Source of the DNA: Dawidia soli
GTDB lineage: Bacteria > Bacteroidota > Bacteroidia > Cytophagales > Cyclobacteriaceae
Length of the DNA stretch: 64,000 nucleotides
Reading direction: 5' to 3'
Assembly: GCF_018598185.1 (NCBI RefSeq)
Contig: NZ_JAHESC010000029.1
Coordinates: 1 to 64,000, forward strand
The notes under the pieces are model-generated. The model had not been told where the DNA came from, searched no databases, and saw nothing but the letters and a program-made list of their open reading frames with translations. The position numbers and the translations under genes are program-made. Position 1 is the first letter of the stretch. Each line of letters starts with the position of its first letter. Shown here piece by piece: positions 26,780-35,139 of the stretch.

Positions 26780-29170
26780 ATGATCAGAATCTATGTTAAA
26801 GCGGCCGTCCGTAACCTGATACGGGAAAAAGGAAACACGGCGATCAATGTCGCGGGGCTTACGTTGGGCATCACCACAACGCTGATCCTTTTCCTGATTG
26901 TCCATAACGGCAAGAGCTTTGACACCTACCATACCCATTTTGACCGTATATACCGCGTCGTATCCAGCGGTGTGGGCAATTCGGGCACAACCTACACGCA
27001 AGGGGTGCCTCCCGCGTTGCCGGAGGCGTTCAAAGCCGACTTTGCCGGCGTGGAAGAGGTTGCGTTTACGTCGTACTTGCGGCATAGCCTGATCGTTGTA
27101 CCACAGCCGGACGGGGATGTAAAGAAGTACGAAGAGTCCCAGGGACTTGTTTTTACGGAGCCCTCGTTCTTTAAGATCTTTGATCGGGCCTTGGTGTACG
27201 GCCATGCCGAAAGCAGCCTGGACGATCCCCAGGAGGCCGTCATATCCCGTAAGTGGGCACAACGATATTTCGGTACCGACGATGCCGTGGGCAAATCCGT
27301 GCTGTACGACAGCGTCGAATATACCATTGCCGCCGTGATGGAAGACTATCCCGCTACCACCGACCTTCCCTTTGACCTGATGTTGTCCTATAACACGATC
27401 CGCCAGCAACGGAATGCCGGGGGATGGAGCGGTGTATCCGACAACGACAACTGTTATGTGCTGCTCCGGGACGAGGCGTCGGCACGCGGGATCGAAGCGC
27501 TGATGCCGGGCTTTGTAAAGAAACACGTGGGCGATGAGGAGGGCAGGGGCTTTATACTCCAGCCCATGAGAGAAGTGCACATCGATATGCGCTTCGGTAA
27601 CTATAATAAAAAAATGCCGCAGGTGGCCCAGATCGCATTTACCGTGGTAGCCGTCTTTATGCTGCTCACCGCCTGTATAAATTTCATCAACCTGGCCACG
27701 GCACAAGCCATACGCCGGACCCGCGAAGTGGGGATCCGAAAGGTGCTGGGCAGCTCGCGCGCGCAGCTGATCGTGCAGCTCGTGGGAGAGGCTTTTATCG
27801 CCACCACCGTGGCAACCGTGTTATCCATGGCCCTGGTGCCCGTCGTGCTGACCTTTATCAACCCCTTCCTGGGGATGTCGCTCTCGCTCGACCTGCGCGA
27901 GCCTGCCATACCGGTGGCGCTGGTGACGTTGATAGGGGGTGTGACCGTGCTGGCGGGATTGTACCCCGCCCTGGTCGTGTCGGGTTTCAGACCCGTGTTG
28001 GCGCTGAAAAATCAAACCGGTGCAACCGTAACGTCGGGCTATACGCTGCGAAGGGGGCTAGTGGTGTTTCAGTTCTTTATATCCCAGCTTTTTATATTCA
28101 GCACCATTGCCATGACCCGGCAGATGAGCTTTATGCAGCACCAGGATCTGGGCTTTGCCAGGGACGCCATCATTACGCTTCCTATCCCCGTGCAGGAGCC
28201 TGGTGGCAGCGCCGGCCCCGGAAAAATGCGAACGTTGAAGGACGAGTTACTGCGCTATTCCGGCATTTCGCAGGCAAGCCTCAACTACGCGCCGCCCACG
28301 GCCAGTGCCGTCATCTCTACCGGTGCGAGAATGGCCGACCAGGAAAACGAGATCGGTGTGCAATTGAAGCCGGTGGACGGCGGGTATATCGATCTGTTCG
28401 ACATGAAGCTGGTCGCGGGCGAAAACCTCGGCGACCGTGATACCCTGTCCGGCTTCCTGGTGAACGAAAGCTTTGCAAAGCTCACCGGCTTTGAAGACGT
28501 GCGGAAGATCGTGGGGGAGGATATCCTGCTTTGGGGCAAACGCTATCCGGTCACGGGAGTGGTAAAGGATTTTCATACCCAAACACTGGAGCACGTTATT
28601 GAGCCGGTGTTGCTCTACAACGACAAAAGCTCCTATAGAAGAATCTCGATCAAGATCAGCACGACCGATATCCAAGCCACCCTGGACCACGTGAAAAGAC
28701 GGTGGGAAACGATCTATCCGGAGTACAGCTTCCAGTATGATTTTATGGACCAGCAGCTCGCCAATATGTATGGCGGCGAGCGCAAAACGGCTACGATGCT
28801 GAACGTGTTTGCGGCCATCGTGATCGTGATCGGCTGTCTCGGCCTTCTGGGGCTCGTCACCTACATGGCCAATCAGCGCACCAAGGAAATGGGCATACGC
28901 AAAGTACTGGGAGCGTCGGTGACGGGCATTATGCTGCTCTTTTCCAAAGAATTTGCGCGCCTGATCGTCATCGGTTTTTTGCTGGCGGCGCCATTGGCCG
29001 GTCTGCTGATGCATGAGGTCCTGAAAGAGTTTGCCTACCGGATCGCGCTGGGGCCAGGGATGTTTGCCGCCAGCCTGGCGATCACGTTCGTCGTGGCATT
29101 CCTCACGGTCGGATATCGTTCCTTCCGGGCATCTTCCGCCAACCCCGTGGCGTCTTTGAGAACCGAGTAA
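26780..29170 (+). CDS. ABC transporter permease, MacB/FtsX type
   Basis: A 796-residue inner-membrane protein in the long Bacteroidota arrangement of two FtsX-type halves. The opening VKAAVRNLIREKGNTAINV is the standard start, followed by helix 1 (about 21-42). The first MacB periplasmic domain occupies about 45-250. Transmembrane groups lie at about 285-430, with TREVGIRKVLGSSRAQLI as the coupling helix, and at about 675-790 with RTKEMGIRKVLGASVTGI. These permeases with a separate ATPase export or remodel envelope molecules or relay signals. No ATPase gene adjoins. Confidence 0.9.
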   Translation: MIRIYVKAAVRNLIREKGNTAINVAGLTLGITTTLILFLIVHNGKSFDTYHTHFDRIYRVVSSGVGNSGTTYTQGVPPALPEAFKADFAGVEEVAFTSYLRHSLIVVPQPDGDVKKYEESQGLVFTEPSFFKIFDRALVYGHAESSLDDPQEAVISRKWAQRYFGTDDAVGKSVLYDSVEYTIAAVMEDYPATTDLPFDLMLSYNTIRQQRNAGGWSGVSDNDNCYVLLRDEASARGIEALMPGFVKKHVGDEEGRGFILQPMREVHIDMRFGNYNKKMPQVAQIAFTVVAVFMLLTACINFINLATAQAIRRTREVGIRKVLGSSRAQLIVQLVGEAFIATTVATVLSMALVPVVLTFINPFLGMSLSLDLREPAIPVALVTLIGGVTVLAGLYPALVVSGFRPVLALKNQTGATVTSGYTLRRGLVVFQFFISQLFIFSTIAMTRQMSFMQHQDLGFARDAIITLPIPVQEPGGSAGPGKMRTLKDELLRYSGISQASLNYAPPTASAVISTGARMADQENEIGVQLKPVDGGYIDLFDMKLVAGENLGDRDTLSGFLVNESFAKLTGFEDVRKIVGEDILLWGKRYPVTGVVKDFHTQTLEHVIEPVLLYNDKSSYRRISIKISTTDIQATLDHVKRRWETIYPEYSFQYDFMDQQLANMYGGERKTATMLNVFAAIVIVIGCLGLLGLVTYMANQRTKEMGIRKVLGASVTGIMLLFSKEFARLIVIGFLLAAPLAGLLMHEVLKEFAYRIALGPGMFAASLAITFVVAFLTVGYRSFRASSANPVASLRTE

Positions 29171-29337
29171 ATCGTCGCCACGTCTTCTGCAATATACCGG
29201 GGGCAGTCCAGCCGCCCGGCGTATCCTGCCATGGAGATACTGTACGCAACGGGAAGATAGATTTCCGGCTGTCGTATTTTTACAATTCCGTCAAAGACTG
29301 GCATCCTAATTTTACAGCCAAAACAACAACGTAAGAA

Positions 29338-29820
29338 ATGAAATGGACTGCTATCCCCGCGATCGTGCTGTTTGCCATGGGCCTTTCGGCCTGTTCGAAC
29401 GGCAAGACTGGACAGGAAAAAGAAAACACACAAAATCATAGGCCGGACAATATGAAGAACATAATCTCGATCGTCGAAATCCCGGTAACGGATCTTTCCA
29501 GATCAATACAATTCTACCAGGCAGTATTAGGCATGGCCATCGAAGAGGTGGATATGGGCGGAACGCGCCTGGGCGTGTTACCCGGTGGTGACAAAGCGGT
29601 GAATGTCGTGTTGGTGAAAAGCGCCGACTACACGCCTGCAACGGTCGGTGTGGTGGTTTATCTGAACGCGGGAGACGATTTACAACCGATGCTCGACAAC
29701 GTAGCAAAGAACGGAGGGCAGGTGATCGTTCCGAAAACGGAGATCAGTCCTGCGATGGGTTATTTTGCATTCTTCCTCGATGTCGAAGGAAATAAAATAG
29801 GACTTCATTCCAGGAAGTGA
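29338..29820 (+). CDS. VOC (glyoxalase-type) domain protein with lipoprotein signal
   Basis: A 160-residue protein. Residues 1-20 form a lipoprotein signal peptide with lipobox LSAC (Cys19). After a polar linker, the VOC fold begins at ISIVEIPVTDLSRSIQFYQAVLG and ends with FAFFLDVEGNKIGLHSRK. The metal-site residues of the family are partly kept (Glu in VEIPV; no His in the first strand). Members bind or act on small ligands such as glyoxal adducts or catechols. The lipid anchor is unusual for a VOC protein. The internal ATG at 29452 would give a cytosolic version of 122 residues. Confidence 0.8.
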   Translation: MKWTAIPAIVLFAMGLSACSNGKTGQEKENTQNHRPDNMKNIISIVEIPVTDLSRSIQFYQAVLGMAIEEVDMGGTRLGVLPGGDKAVNVVLVKSADYTPATVGVVVYLNAGDDLQPMLDNVAKNGGQVIVPKTEISPAMGYFAFFLDVEGNKIGLHSRK

Positions 29821-29830
29821 CGACCCAGGC

Positions 29831-30683
29831 CTATTCGTGCGCATAGAACAGGGCCGAGAGGGTCGTCTGTGCGTCTGTCAAAAACTCTTTCGGACTGGTC
29901 CCGGTAAATTCCTTAAAATCTTTTATGAAGTGGGCCTGGTCGTAGTACTCGCTTTCATACGCAATGTGCGTCAGCGTTTCAGACGGTTGGCTCAGCAACA
30001 TCTTTAAGGCTGTTTGCAGCCTGATCACCCGGCCCAGCTGCTTGGGGCTGATGCCGATCTGTTTAAGGAACTTCCGTTCAAGCTGTCTTCTTTTCGAGGG
30101 GTCTTCCTGTAGAATGGCTTGTATCGGCGAGCTTCCGTTGGTCGAGAGCAGCGCGTCGATCGTTGTCTTTACGATGTTGTCGAGGGTTGTTTGCGCGTTA
30201 AGCTTGTTCAAGAGGAATTGTTCGACAACGCCGATCCGCTGCCGCGGTATCGGTTGCCGGGATAATTTGTTGCTCCAGCTCCCGGGAAGGGATTTCGCCA
30301 AACAGCTGTGCGAGGGGTGTTTCTTTGTTTGCCAGATCGTGGATCGGTGCGGTTACAAAGTTCGCAAAGCCGTACGGATAGAAACGGATAGCAAACGTAT
30401 TTACATAGCCAGTCGGTTGGATATAAAAGGCCTCCAGCGTTTGGCCGAGGACCATGGCACGGGGCTGCAGGATAAACGCATCTCGGGACGTGAACCGTTT
30501 GATGTCATCCCCCAGGATAAATGCCATTTCGATACAGCCATCGGGAACGATCCGCTGCCGTTCGGAATAGTCGCTGGCAGGAACTTCGAGCATCCAGTAG
30601 CATTTCACCAGGGATTTTAAGTCGGAACAGGGTTGAAATGTTTTATAATTCATCGGGACTGTGTTATTTAGGGTATCGCCCAT
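29831..30683 (-). pseudogene. AraC family regulator gene, frameshifted
   Basis: Two overlapping minus-strand frames together encode one AraC-type regulator of about 270 residues. The N-terminal part (30683 down to about 30240) shows a DUF6597-like domain (LKSLVKCYWMLEVP, QRIVPDGCIEMAFILGDD, QPTGYVNTFAIRFYPYG). The C-terminal HTH part lies in the other frame with EQFLLNKLN and ESEYYDQAHFIKDFKEFTG. The shift is near 30231-30242, where the reading PATDTAAADRRC leaves the protein; removing one G from GGATC restores PATDTAAAIGVVEQF. It is divergent from the VOC gene at 30792, the usual regulator/target arrangement. Confidence 0.8.
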
Positions 30684-30791
30684 TTCTGTGATGGCGATGG
30701 CGGCGTATTCGGACTTCGTAGTCGAATATAGGGAATGATAAAGACATTCCAGAGATCCTCATGGATAACACAACATCAGAACAAATAAAAC

Positions 30792-31172
30792 ATGAAACGA
30801 GTAACAGGCATCGGTGGCATATTCTTTAAATGCAAGGACCCCAAAAAGATGGGAGAGTGGTATCAGAAACATCTCGGCTTTGGCGCAGAGCAATACGGTA
30901 CAAAGTTCGATTGGCAGCAGGAAGGAACCGGTGCAACAAACAAAGGCTATACGCTCTGGAGCCCTTTTTCCGATCAGACCAATTATTTCGCACCTTCGGC
31001 AAAGGACTTTATGATCAACTTCCGGGTCGAAAACCTCGAAGCGCTGGCGGAAGAGTTGAAAAAGGAGGGAGTGACGTTCGTTGACAGCATCGAGACGTAC
31101 GAATACGGAAAGTTTGTTCACATTCTCGACATAGAAGGCAACAAACTTGAATTATTTGAACCCGCGGAATAG
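30792..31172 (+). CDS. VOC family protein (glyoxalase/bleomycin resistance-like)
   Basis: A 126-residue cytoplasmic protein with the paired beta-alpha-beta-beta-beta modules of the VOC fold: GIGGIFFKCKDPKKMGEWYQKHLG at the start and ENLEALAEELKKEG, FVHILDIEGNKLELFEP at the end (Glu in LELFEP is the usual final metal ligand). It binds a small ligand or thiol adduct; substrate unknown. The divergent AraC gene, 109 bp away, is its probable regulator. Confidence 0.85.
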   Translation: MKRVTGIGGIFFKCKDPKKMGEWYQKHLGFGAEQYGTKFDWQQEGTGATNKGYTLWSPFSDQTNYFAPSAKDFMINFRVENLEALAEELKKEGVTFVDSIETYEYGKFVHILDIEGNKLELFEPAE

Positions 31173-31298
31173 CGGGCCAGTTGCTATAGATTATTCCGTT
31201 GCGTAAGCGTGACATTTGTCACATGTATTTTGTATCAAATGTCCTCGCCCGGCCCGGCCCGGAGATCTCAATTTTGTCCGAAACAAAATCTTACGATC

Positions 31299-32066
31299 TT
31301 GAAATTGAAAGACAAAGTAGCCGTCGTTACGGGAGGTAACAGCGGTATAGGTTTCGGAATAGCCGAGGCATTCAGAACAGAAGGAGCAAAGGGAGCGATC
31401 ACGGGTAGGAATCAAACGACGCTCGACAGATCTGTGGCAGCACTGGGAAAGGATTTCATCGGCCTCAAAGGTGATGTGACCGACCTGCAGGATCTCGAAC
31501 GAATCTTTACAGAGACGTTCAGTACGTTTGGAAAGATCGACGTGCTGGTCGTCAATGCCGGCGGGATAGTCGACAATAGCCCAATGGGACCCGTCACGGA
31601 TGTGGGAGAAGAAGGGTATGATAAATACATGGACCTGAATTTAAAAAGCGTCTACTTCACGGTGCAGAAAGCATTGCCCTATTTAAACGACGGTGCTTCC
31701 ATCGTCCTGATCGGTTCATCGGCCGGCCATCGTGCTGCGCCGGGAATGTCTGTTTACAGCGCGGCAAAAGCGGCCGTAATATCCTTTGCAAAAGGCTTTT
31801 CGCTGGACTTGCTGGCGCGAAAGATCCGCGTGAATGTAGTGTCACCGGGCCCCATCGATACACCGGTATTCGACAAATTCGTGCCCGAAGAGCAGGTGGA
31901 TGGTGTGAAACAACTGTGGGTGAACCAGGTACCCGCGGGCAGGATCGGTCGGCCGTCGGATGTTGGACGAGCCGCCGTGTTCCTGGCGGCGGACGAATCG
32001 TCGTTCATTTTAGGCAGTGAGATCCTCGTCGACGGCGGGCTGACACACATTAACCTAATGAAATAA
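31299..32066 (+). CDS. Short-chain dehydrogenase/reductase (SDR)
   Basis: A 255-residue classical SDR when started at TTG 31299 (giving MKLKDKVAVVTGG, the usual family opening); upstream in-frame ATGs at 31209 and 31239 would add residues that do not look like the family. The cofactor site is TGGNSGIGFGIA, with GDVTD and NAGG; catalytic residues are Ser in IGSSAG, Tyr and Lys in YSAAKAA. GPIDTPVF and FILGSEILVDGG close the fold. It oxidises or reduces an unknown alcohol or ketone using NAD(P). A Crp/Fnr gene follows in the same direction. Confidence 0.85.
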   Translation: MKLKDKVAVVTGGNSGIGFGIAEAFRTEGAKGAITGRNQTTLDRSVAALGKDFIGLKGDVTDLQDLERIFTETFSTFGKIDVLVVNAGGIVDNSPMGPVTDVGEEGYDKYMDLNLKSVYFTVQKALPYLNDGASIVLIGSSAGHRAAPGMSVYSAAKAAVISFAKGFSLDLLARKIRVNVVSPGPIDTPVFDKFVPEEQVDGVKQLWVNQVPAGRIGRPSDVGRAAVFLAADESSFILGSEILVDGGLTHINLMK

Positions 32067-32076
32067 GCTTGCTGCA

Positions 32077-32115
32077 AACGGTATCGTACCGACCGACCGG
32101 TGGCACGATACCGTT
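32077..32115 (+). terminator. Hairpin after the SDR gene
   Basis: Perfect 11-base arms AACGGTATCGT / ACGATACCGTT with a 17-bp loop, 10 bp after the stop. No T-run follows, so it may be a processing or protein-binding hairpin rather than an intrinsic terminator. Confidence 0.4.
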
Positions 32116-32176
32116 CTGGGACCTCCGTTACATGAAATTGTCCGATGGTATGGTAATTTTTATAAGGCGATTTAGA

Positions 32177-32184
32177 TAGCTTTG
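32177..32184 (+). promoter_or_regulatory. TAGCTTTG box upstream of the Crp/Fnr gene at 32201
   Basis: A perfect TAnnTTTG box ending 16 bp before the ATG. No TTTG sits at the correct distance upstream, so activation by another factor is possible. Confidence 0.45.
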
Positions 32185-32200
32185 CGGAAGCTATTTAAAA

Positions 32201-32767
32201 ATGTTCGAATCTTTAGCCGCGTACCTGATCGAGAAGGGTGGACTGACGCCGGACGAACTGAAACAGGTCGAGGCAGTAACAGTACCGAAGAAAATCCGTA
32301 AGCGCCAATACCTGGTGCAGGAAGGTGACGTCAGCCCGTATATGAGCTTTGTAGTCAAGGGATGTCTGCGGCTGTATCGCGTCAGTGATGACGGCACCGA
32401 GCACATCCTGCGATTCGTCATCGAAAATTGGTGGATCAGCGACTATGAAAGTTATCATTCGGGGCAGCCCGCTAAGAACAATGTGGATGCCCTCGAGGAT
32501 AGTGAATTGTTAATGATCGAAAAAGGCAACTTCGACGCCTTGTGTAAGACAGTTCCGAGCTTTGGTAAGTTGGTGGAGAAATTAACGGCTAAAAATTTCG
32601 CGGCGCATCAGAGCCGGATCCTGAGCAACATCAGTGAGACCGCGGAAGAGCGATATGAAAACTTCATGCGGTCGTATCCGCAAATATACAACCGCGTCCC
32701 CCTGCATATGATCGCTTCCTTCCTGGGCGTGACGCGCGAAACGCTGAGTCGGCTGCGGCAGCGATAG
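32201..32767 (+). CDS. Crp/Fnr family transcriptional regulator
   Basis: A 188-residue regulator with a cNMP-binding-like beta-roll (about 20-110; QYLVQEGDVSPYMSFVVKGCLRLY) lacking the conserved Arg-Ser pair of cAMP binding, a dimer helix, and a C-terminal winged helix (about 150-188) with the recognition helix VTRETLSRLRQR. The size and RETLSR/NPSLSR-type helix are typical of the abundant Bacteroidota subgroup whose ligands are unknown. It follows an SDR gene by 134 bp, suggesting a regulatory link. Confidence 0.9.
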   Translation: MFESLAAYLIEKGGLTPDELKQVEAVTVPKKIRKRQYLVQEGDVSPYMSFVVKGCLRLYRVSDDGTEHILRFVIENWWISDYESYHSGQPAKNNVDALEDSELLMIEKGNFDALCKTVPSFGKLVEKLTAKNFAAHQSRILSNISETAEERYENFMRSYPQIYNRVPLHMIASFLGVTRETLSRLRQR

Positions 32768-32771
32768 TGTC

Positions 32772-33482
32772 CTATTCTTCCTGCGCGAGCAGTTCCTGGT
32801 ACTTCTTTCGGATCTTTTTCCAGTCGGCCGTGTCTTCTCCCTGTTCTTCGAACAAACGACGAAGGGCGCCGTCTTCCATCGTCTGTCCGGAGTACTTTTG
32901 GGTCTCCATCACCACGAGCAGATACTTCGCCTTGTCGAGGCCCCGGAGTTCTTCCACCAGGTGGGCGTATTTCGGGAGCATGCTTGCGGCGAGGGTATAG
33001 TCTTCCTTGGAGTATAGCACGTCGTAAAGAACCGTGAACGTTTTAGCAACGTCTTCCGCCTCCAGCGTCCGGAAGAATCGATCTGCCACGGATGATCCGA
33101 TATAGAACGTGTTCCCCGCCGGGTCGGTCAATGTAAATCGCCGGTCATCCACCAGGCTGCGCACCTTGGTGATCTTGGGAAATCCGGTGCGCGGGATCTT
33201 GCCGTAGTGTTGTTTTAACGCTGTGGTAAAAGAATGATTCACTTCGTCGACGTCCCGCACCATCAGGAAACACATGGTTGAGTTCTGGGAGGCCTCGAAC
33301 CTGCGATTGCCATAGAAATGCAACGCGACATTTCCCCAGTGCAGCGCCAGGTATGGATTCGGCGAAGTATATATCCCCGACACGGTGAAGCCCAGGGCCT
33401 GGTAAAAAGACGCCTGCAAGCGTACGTCCTGACAGGGCATGATCGGGGTGACTTTTTCAATAAGACCGGTGTTGTTTTTCAC
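32772..33482 (-). CDS. VOC-domain protein with C-terminal helical extension
   Basis: A protein of 236 residues when read from the GTG at 33482. The VOC fold lies at about 5-125 (VTPIMPCQDVRLQASFYQALG, then PAGNTFYIGSS). A helical C-terminal region of about 110 residues (FTVLYDVLYSKEDYTLAASM, WKKIRKKYQELLAQEE) is not part of the fold and its family is not recognised; it could be a fusion partner. The ATG at 33530 is unlikely because it lies upstream of a TACCTTTG box; the ATG at 33440 would cut the first beta strand. It is downstream of an AraC gene on the same strand. Confidence 0.75.
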   Translation of the reverse strand: MKNNTGLIEKVTPIMPCQDVRLQASFYQALGFTVSGIYTSPNPYLALHWGNVALHFYGNRRFEASQNSTMCFLMVRDVDEVNHSFTTALKQHYGKIPRTGFPKITKVRSLVDDRRFTLTDPAGNTFYIGSSVADRFFRTLEAEDVAKTFTVLYDVLYSKEDYTLAASMLPKYAHLVEELRGLDKAKYLLVVMETQKYSGQTMEDGALRRLFEEQGEDTADWKKIRKKYQELLAQEE

Positions 33483-33503
33483 GGCTGGATAGTTGATATA
33501 CCG

Positions 33504-33511
33504 CAAAGGTA
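33504..33511 (-). promoter_or_regulatory. TACCTTTG box for the VOC-extension gene
   Basis: On the minus strand this reads TACCTTTG, a perfect TAnnTTTG box, with a TTTG 16 bp further upstream (short spacing). It lies between the AraC gene and the VOC gene, so the latter can be transcribed alone, and it argues for the GTG start at 33482. Confidence 0.5.
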
Positions 33512-33554
33512 AAGTCCCCTTCAAAATCAAAATTGGAAAAAATGGACATCCGGT

Positions 33555-34337
33555 CTACCACGTCACCGGCGCAAATGTGCGGGGCGTGAACCCCGAGTAC
33601 CGTTTGAAGTCGTTGATGAAATGGGCCTGATCGTAATACCCAAGCTCGAGGGCCTTGTCGGTAAAACGGGTACGCTCACGGTGGGGCGGCAACGCCGCTT
33701 CGAAGCGAACGATGCTGGAATACAGTTTCGGATTGAACCCGGAGAATTCTTTGAATCGCCTTTCGAACTGTTTCTCAGATAATGAAGATTCCCGGGCCAG
33801 GCCCGCGATGGTAACGTGTCCATGCATTTTTCTCATTTGCCGGATAGCGTGTACAACGGGGAGGTCGGTGTTCCGGGTGCTGTTATACCGCGTCTTTAGA
33901 TAGTGGGTCATGATCCCGACGCGTTCGCGAAAATCAAAACAACGTGCGAGTCGATCGGTGATCGTGCCAGCATCGGTATACATGACTTCACGGAGGTCGA
34001 GCAACTGGTGCGCGAGCGCGGATGCGGAAAGATCAAAGAAGAAAGGTATCGCATGCGAGTACAACGATACACCGAATATTTCCGAGAGATCACCGGTCTC
34101 CAGGCTGCGAGGGGTATTGGAGTGGCCTTGTATCGATGAAAATACGGTGTTCCGTTTTTGCTTGCTCCCGGGGGCAAACGCAAAAGCGATCTCTGTACGG
34201 GTGTTGGCCGTAGCATGGTATGTAAAATAGCGTTGCACGCCCGCATGCCAGCGGCTGCACCAGAAGTGACTGACCAGGTCCTGCAATTCTATGCAGGGCA
34301 TCGCTACTTCGTATGTAATGGCATCCCAAAGAACCAT
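33555..34337 (-). CDS. AraC family transcriptional regulator
   Basis: A 260-residue regulator. The N-terminal effector region (1-150; CIELQDLVSHFWCSRW and GHSNTPRSLET) is of the DUF6597-like type, and the C-terminal tandem HTH (about 160-260) contains HVTIAGLARESSLSEKQFER and LELGYYDQAHFINDFKRYSG, matching the AraC consensus. It lies upstream of the VOC-extension gene on the same strand with a 72-bp gap and probably controls it. Confidence 0.9.
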   Translation of the reverse strand: MVLWDAITYEVAMPCIELQDLVSHFWCSRWHAGVQRYFTYHATANTRTEIAFAFAPGSKQKRNTVFSSIQGHSNTPRSLETGDLSEIFGVSLYSHAIPFFFDLSASALAHQLLDLREVMYTDAGTITDRLARCFDFRERVGIMTHYLKTRYNSTRNTDLPVVHAIRQMRKMHGHVTIAGLARESSLSEKQFERRFKEFSGFNPKLYSSIVRFEAALPPHRERTRFTDKALELGYYDQAHFINDFKRYSGFTPRTFAPVTW

Positions 34338-34414
34338 GATCCCACAAATCTACAGTAAAAAAACATCCGGTTATCGGGCATTCCATCGTCTATCCAATCA
34401 AAGTCCTGCTGATT

Positions 34415-34428
34415 TTAACTTAAGTGAA
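34415..34428 (+). promoter_or_regulatory. Crp/Fnr-type operator upstream of the DUF308-like gene
   Basis: TTAACTTAAGTGAA matches 13 of 14 bases of the perfect palindrome found upstream of the Crp/Fnr gene that lies convergently to this target (35817-35830). The centre is 33 bp upstream of a GACTTTTG box, near -41, the position expected for a class II activator. Confidence 0.6.
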
Positions 34429-34450
34429 AAACCGTCAGCGGAATAACCCG

Positions 34451-34458
34451 GACTTTTG
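34451..34458 (+). promoter_or_regulatory. GACTTTTG box of the DUF308-like gene
   Basis: Seven of eight positions of TAnnTTTG match. No TTTG lies at the usual -33 distance, which fits dependence on the activator site just upstream. The gene starts at 34489. Confidence 0.45.
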
Positions 34459-34488
34459 ACATACGAAATAATAAAAAAACAGTACACC

Positions 34489-35064
34489 ATGAATTCACCA
34501 CAGGAGTCCCAGACCGGCGTTTCGCACGACATCGTTGAAACGGCAAGATCGTTACGCAAACTATACTTTTTACGGGCTGCGTTCTCGATCACGTGGGTGA
34601 TCCTGGTATTGGTGCTCGCAAAAACCAATGCCGGCATCGCCAGTATCCTTTTCATTATTTACCCGGCCTGGGATGCGCTGGCGATCTACCTGGACATGAA
34701 GGCTAATCCACAGACGGCTCCCAAAACGCCGCAGCTTGTGAACGCCGCCATCAGTATCATGACCACGGTGGCAGTGGCATTGGCCCTGCAACAAGGTGTG
34801 CCCCAGGCGTTGATCGTATTTGGCGCATGGGCCATTCTTACCGGTCTGATCCAGCTGATCCTGGGTCTGCGCCGCCGGAAAAAAATGGGCGGGCAGTGGC
34901 CGATGGTCATCAGCGGCGGACAGTCCATGCTGGCGGGAGGCAGCTTTATTGCCACAGCGCATGCGCCGAATGCAGGGATCAACACCCTGGCCGGCTATGC
35001 CGCCTTTGGCGCCTTCTACTTCATCCTGACGGCCATCAGTTTGTCGAAGACGATCAAGGCCTGA
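34489..35064 (+). CDS. DUF308-like multi-pass membrane protein
   Basis: A 191-residue inner-membrane protein with an N-terminal cytosolic helix and about six hydrophobic helices in three hairpins, each hairpin of DUF308/HdeD type (AAFSITWVILVLVLA, IVFGAWAILTGLIQLILGLRRRKK, GAFYFILTAISLSKTIKA). Related proteins are of unknown function, with HdeD of E. coli linked to acid stress. It lies convergent with a Crp/Fnr gene, and both promoters carry the same palindrome, so the regulator probably activates this gene. Confidence 0.8.
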   Translation: MNSPQESQTGVSHDIVETARSLRKLYFLRAAFSITWVILVLVLAKTNAGIASILFIIYPAWDALAIYLDMKANPQTAPKTPQLVNAAISIMTTVAVALALQQGVPQALIVFGAWAILTGLIQLILGLRRRKKMGGQWPMVISGGQSMLAGGSFIATAHAPNAGINTLAGYAAFGAFYFILTAISLSKTIKA

Positions 35065-35066
35065 TG

Positions 35067-35084
35067 GCCTGCCTATCGGCAGGC
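35067..35084. terminator. Short hairpin between convergent genes
   Basis: GCCTGCC-TATC-GGCAGGC is a perfect hairpin in the gap between convergent genes. No T-run follows in either direction; its role in termination is uncertain. Confidence 0.35.
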
Positions 35085-35139
35085 GAGCCCACGGTGGCTG
35101 GCGCCCGGTCTCCTGACCGGCTTGCCGTACGTTCGACCA

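Noticed and set aside
26576-27706. Minus-strand frame of 376 codons across the sulfatase end and FtsX permease start
   Set aside because: Antisense shadow of two well-supported genes; His/Arg/Gly-rich composition is typical of such shadows.
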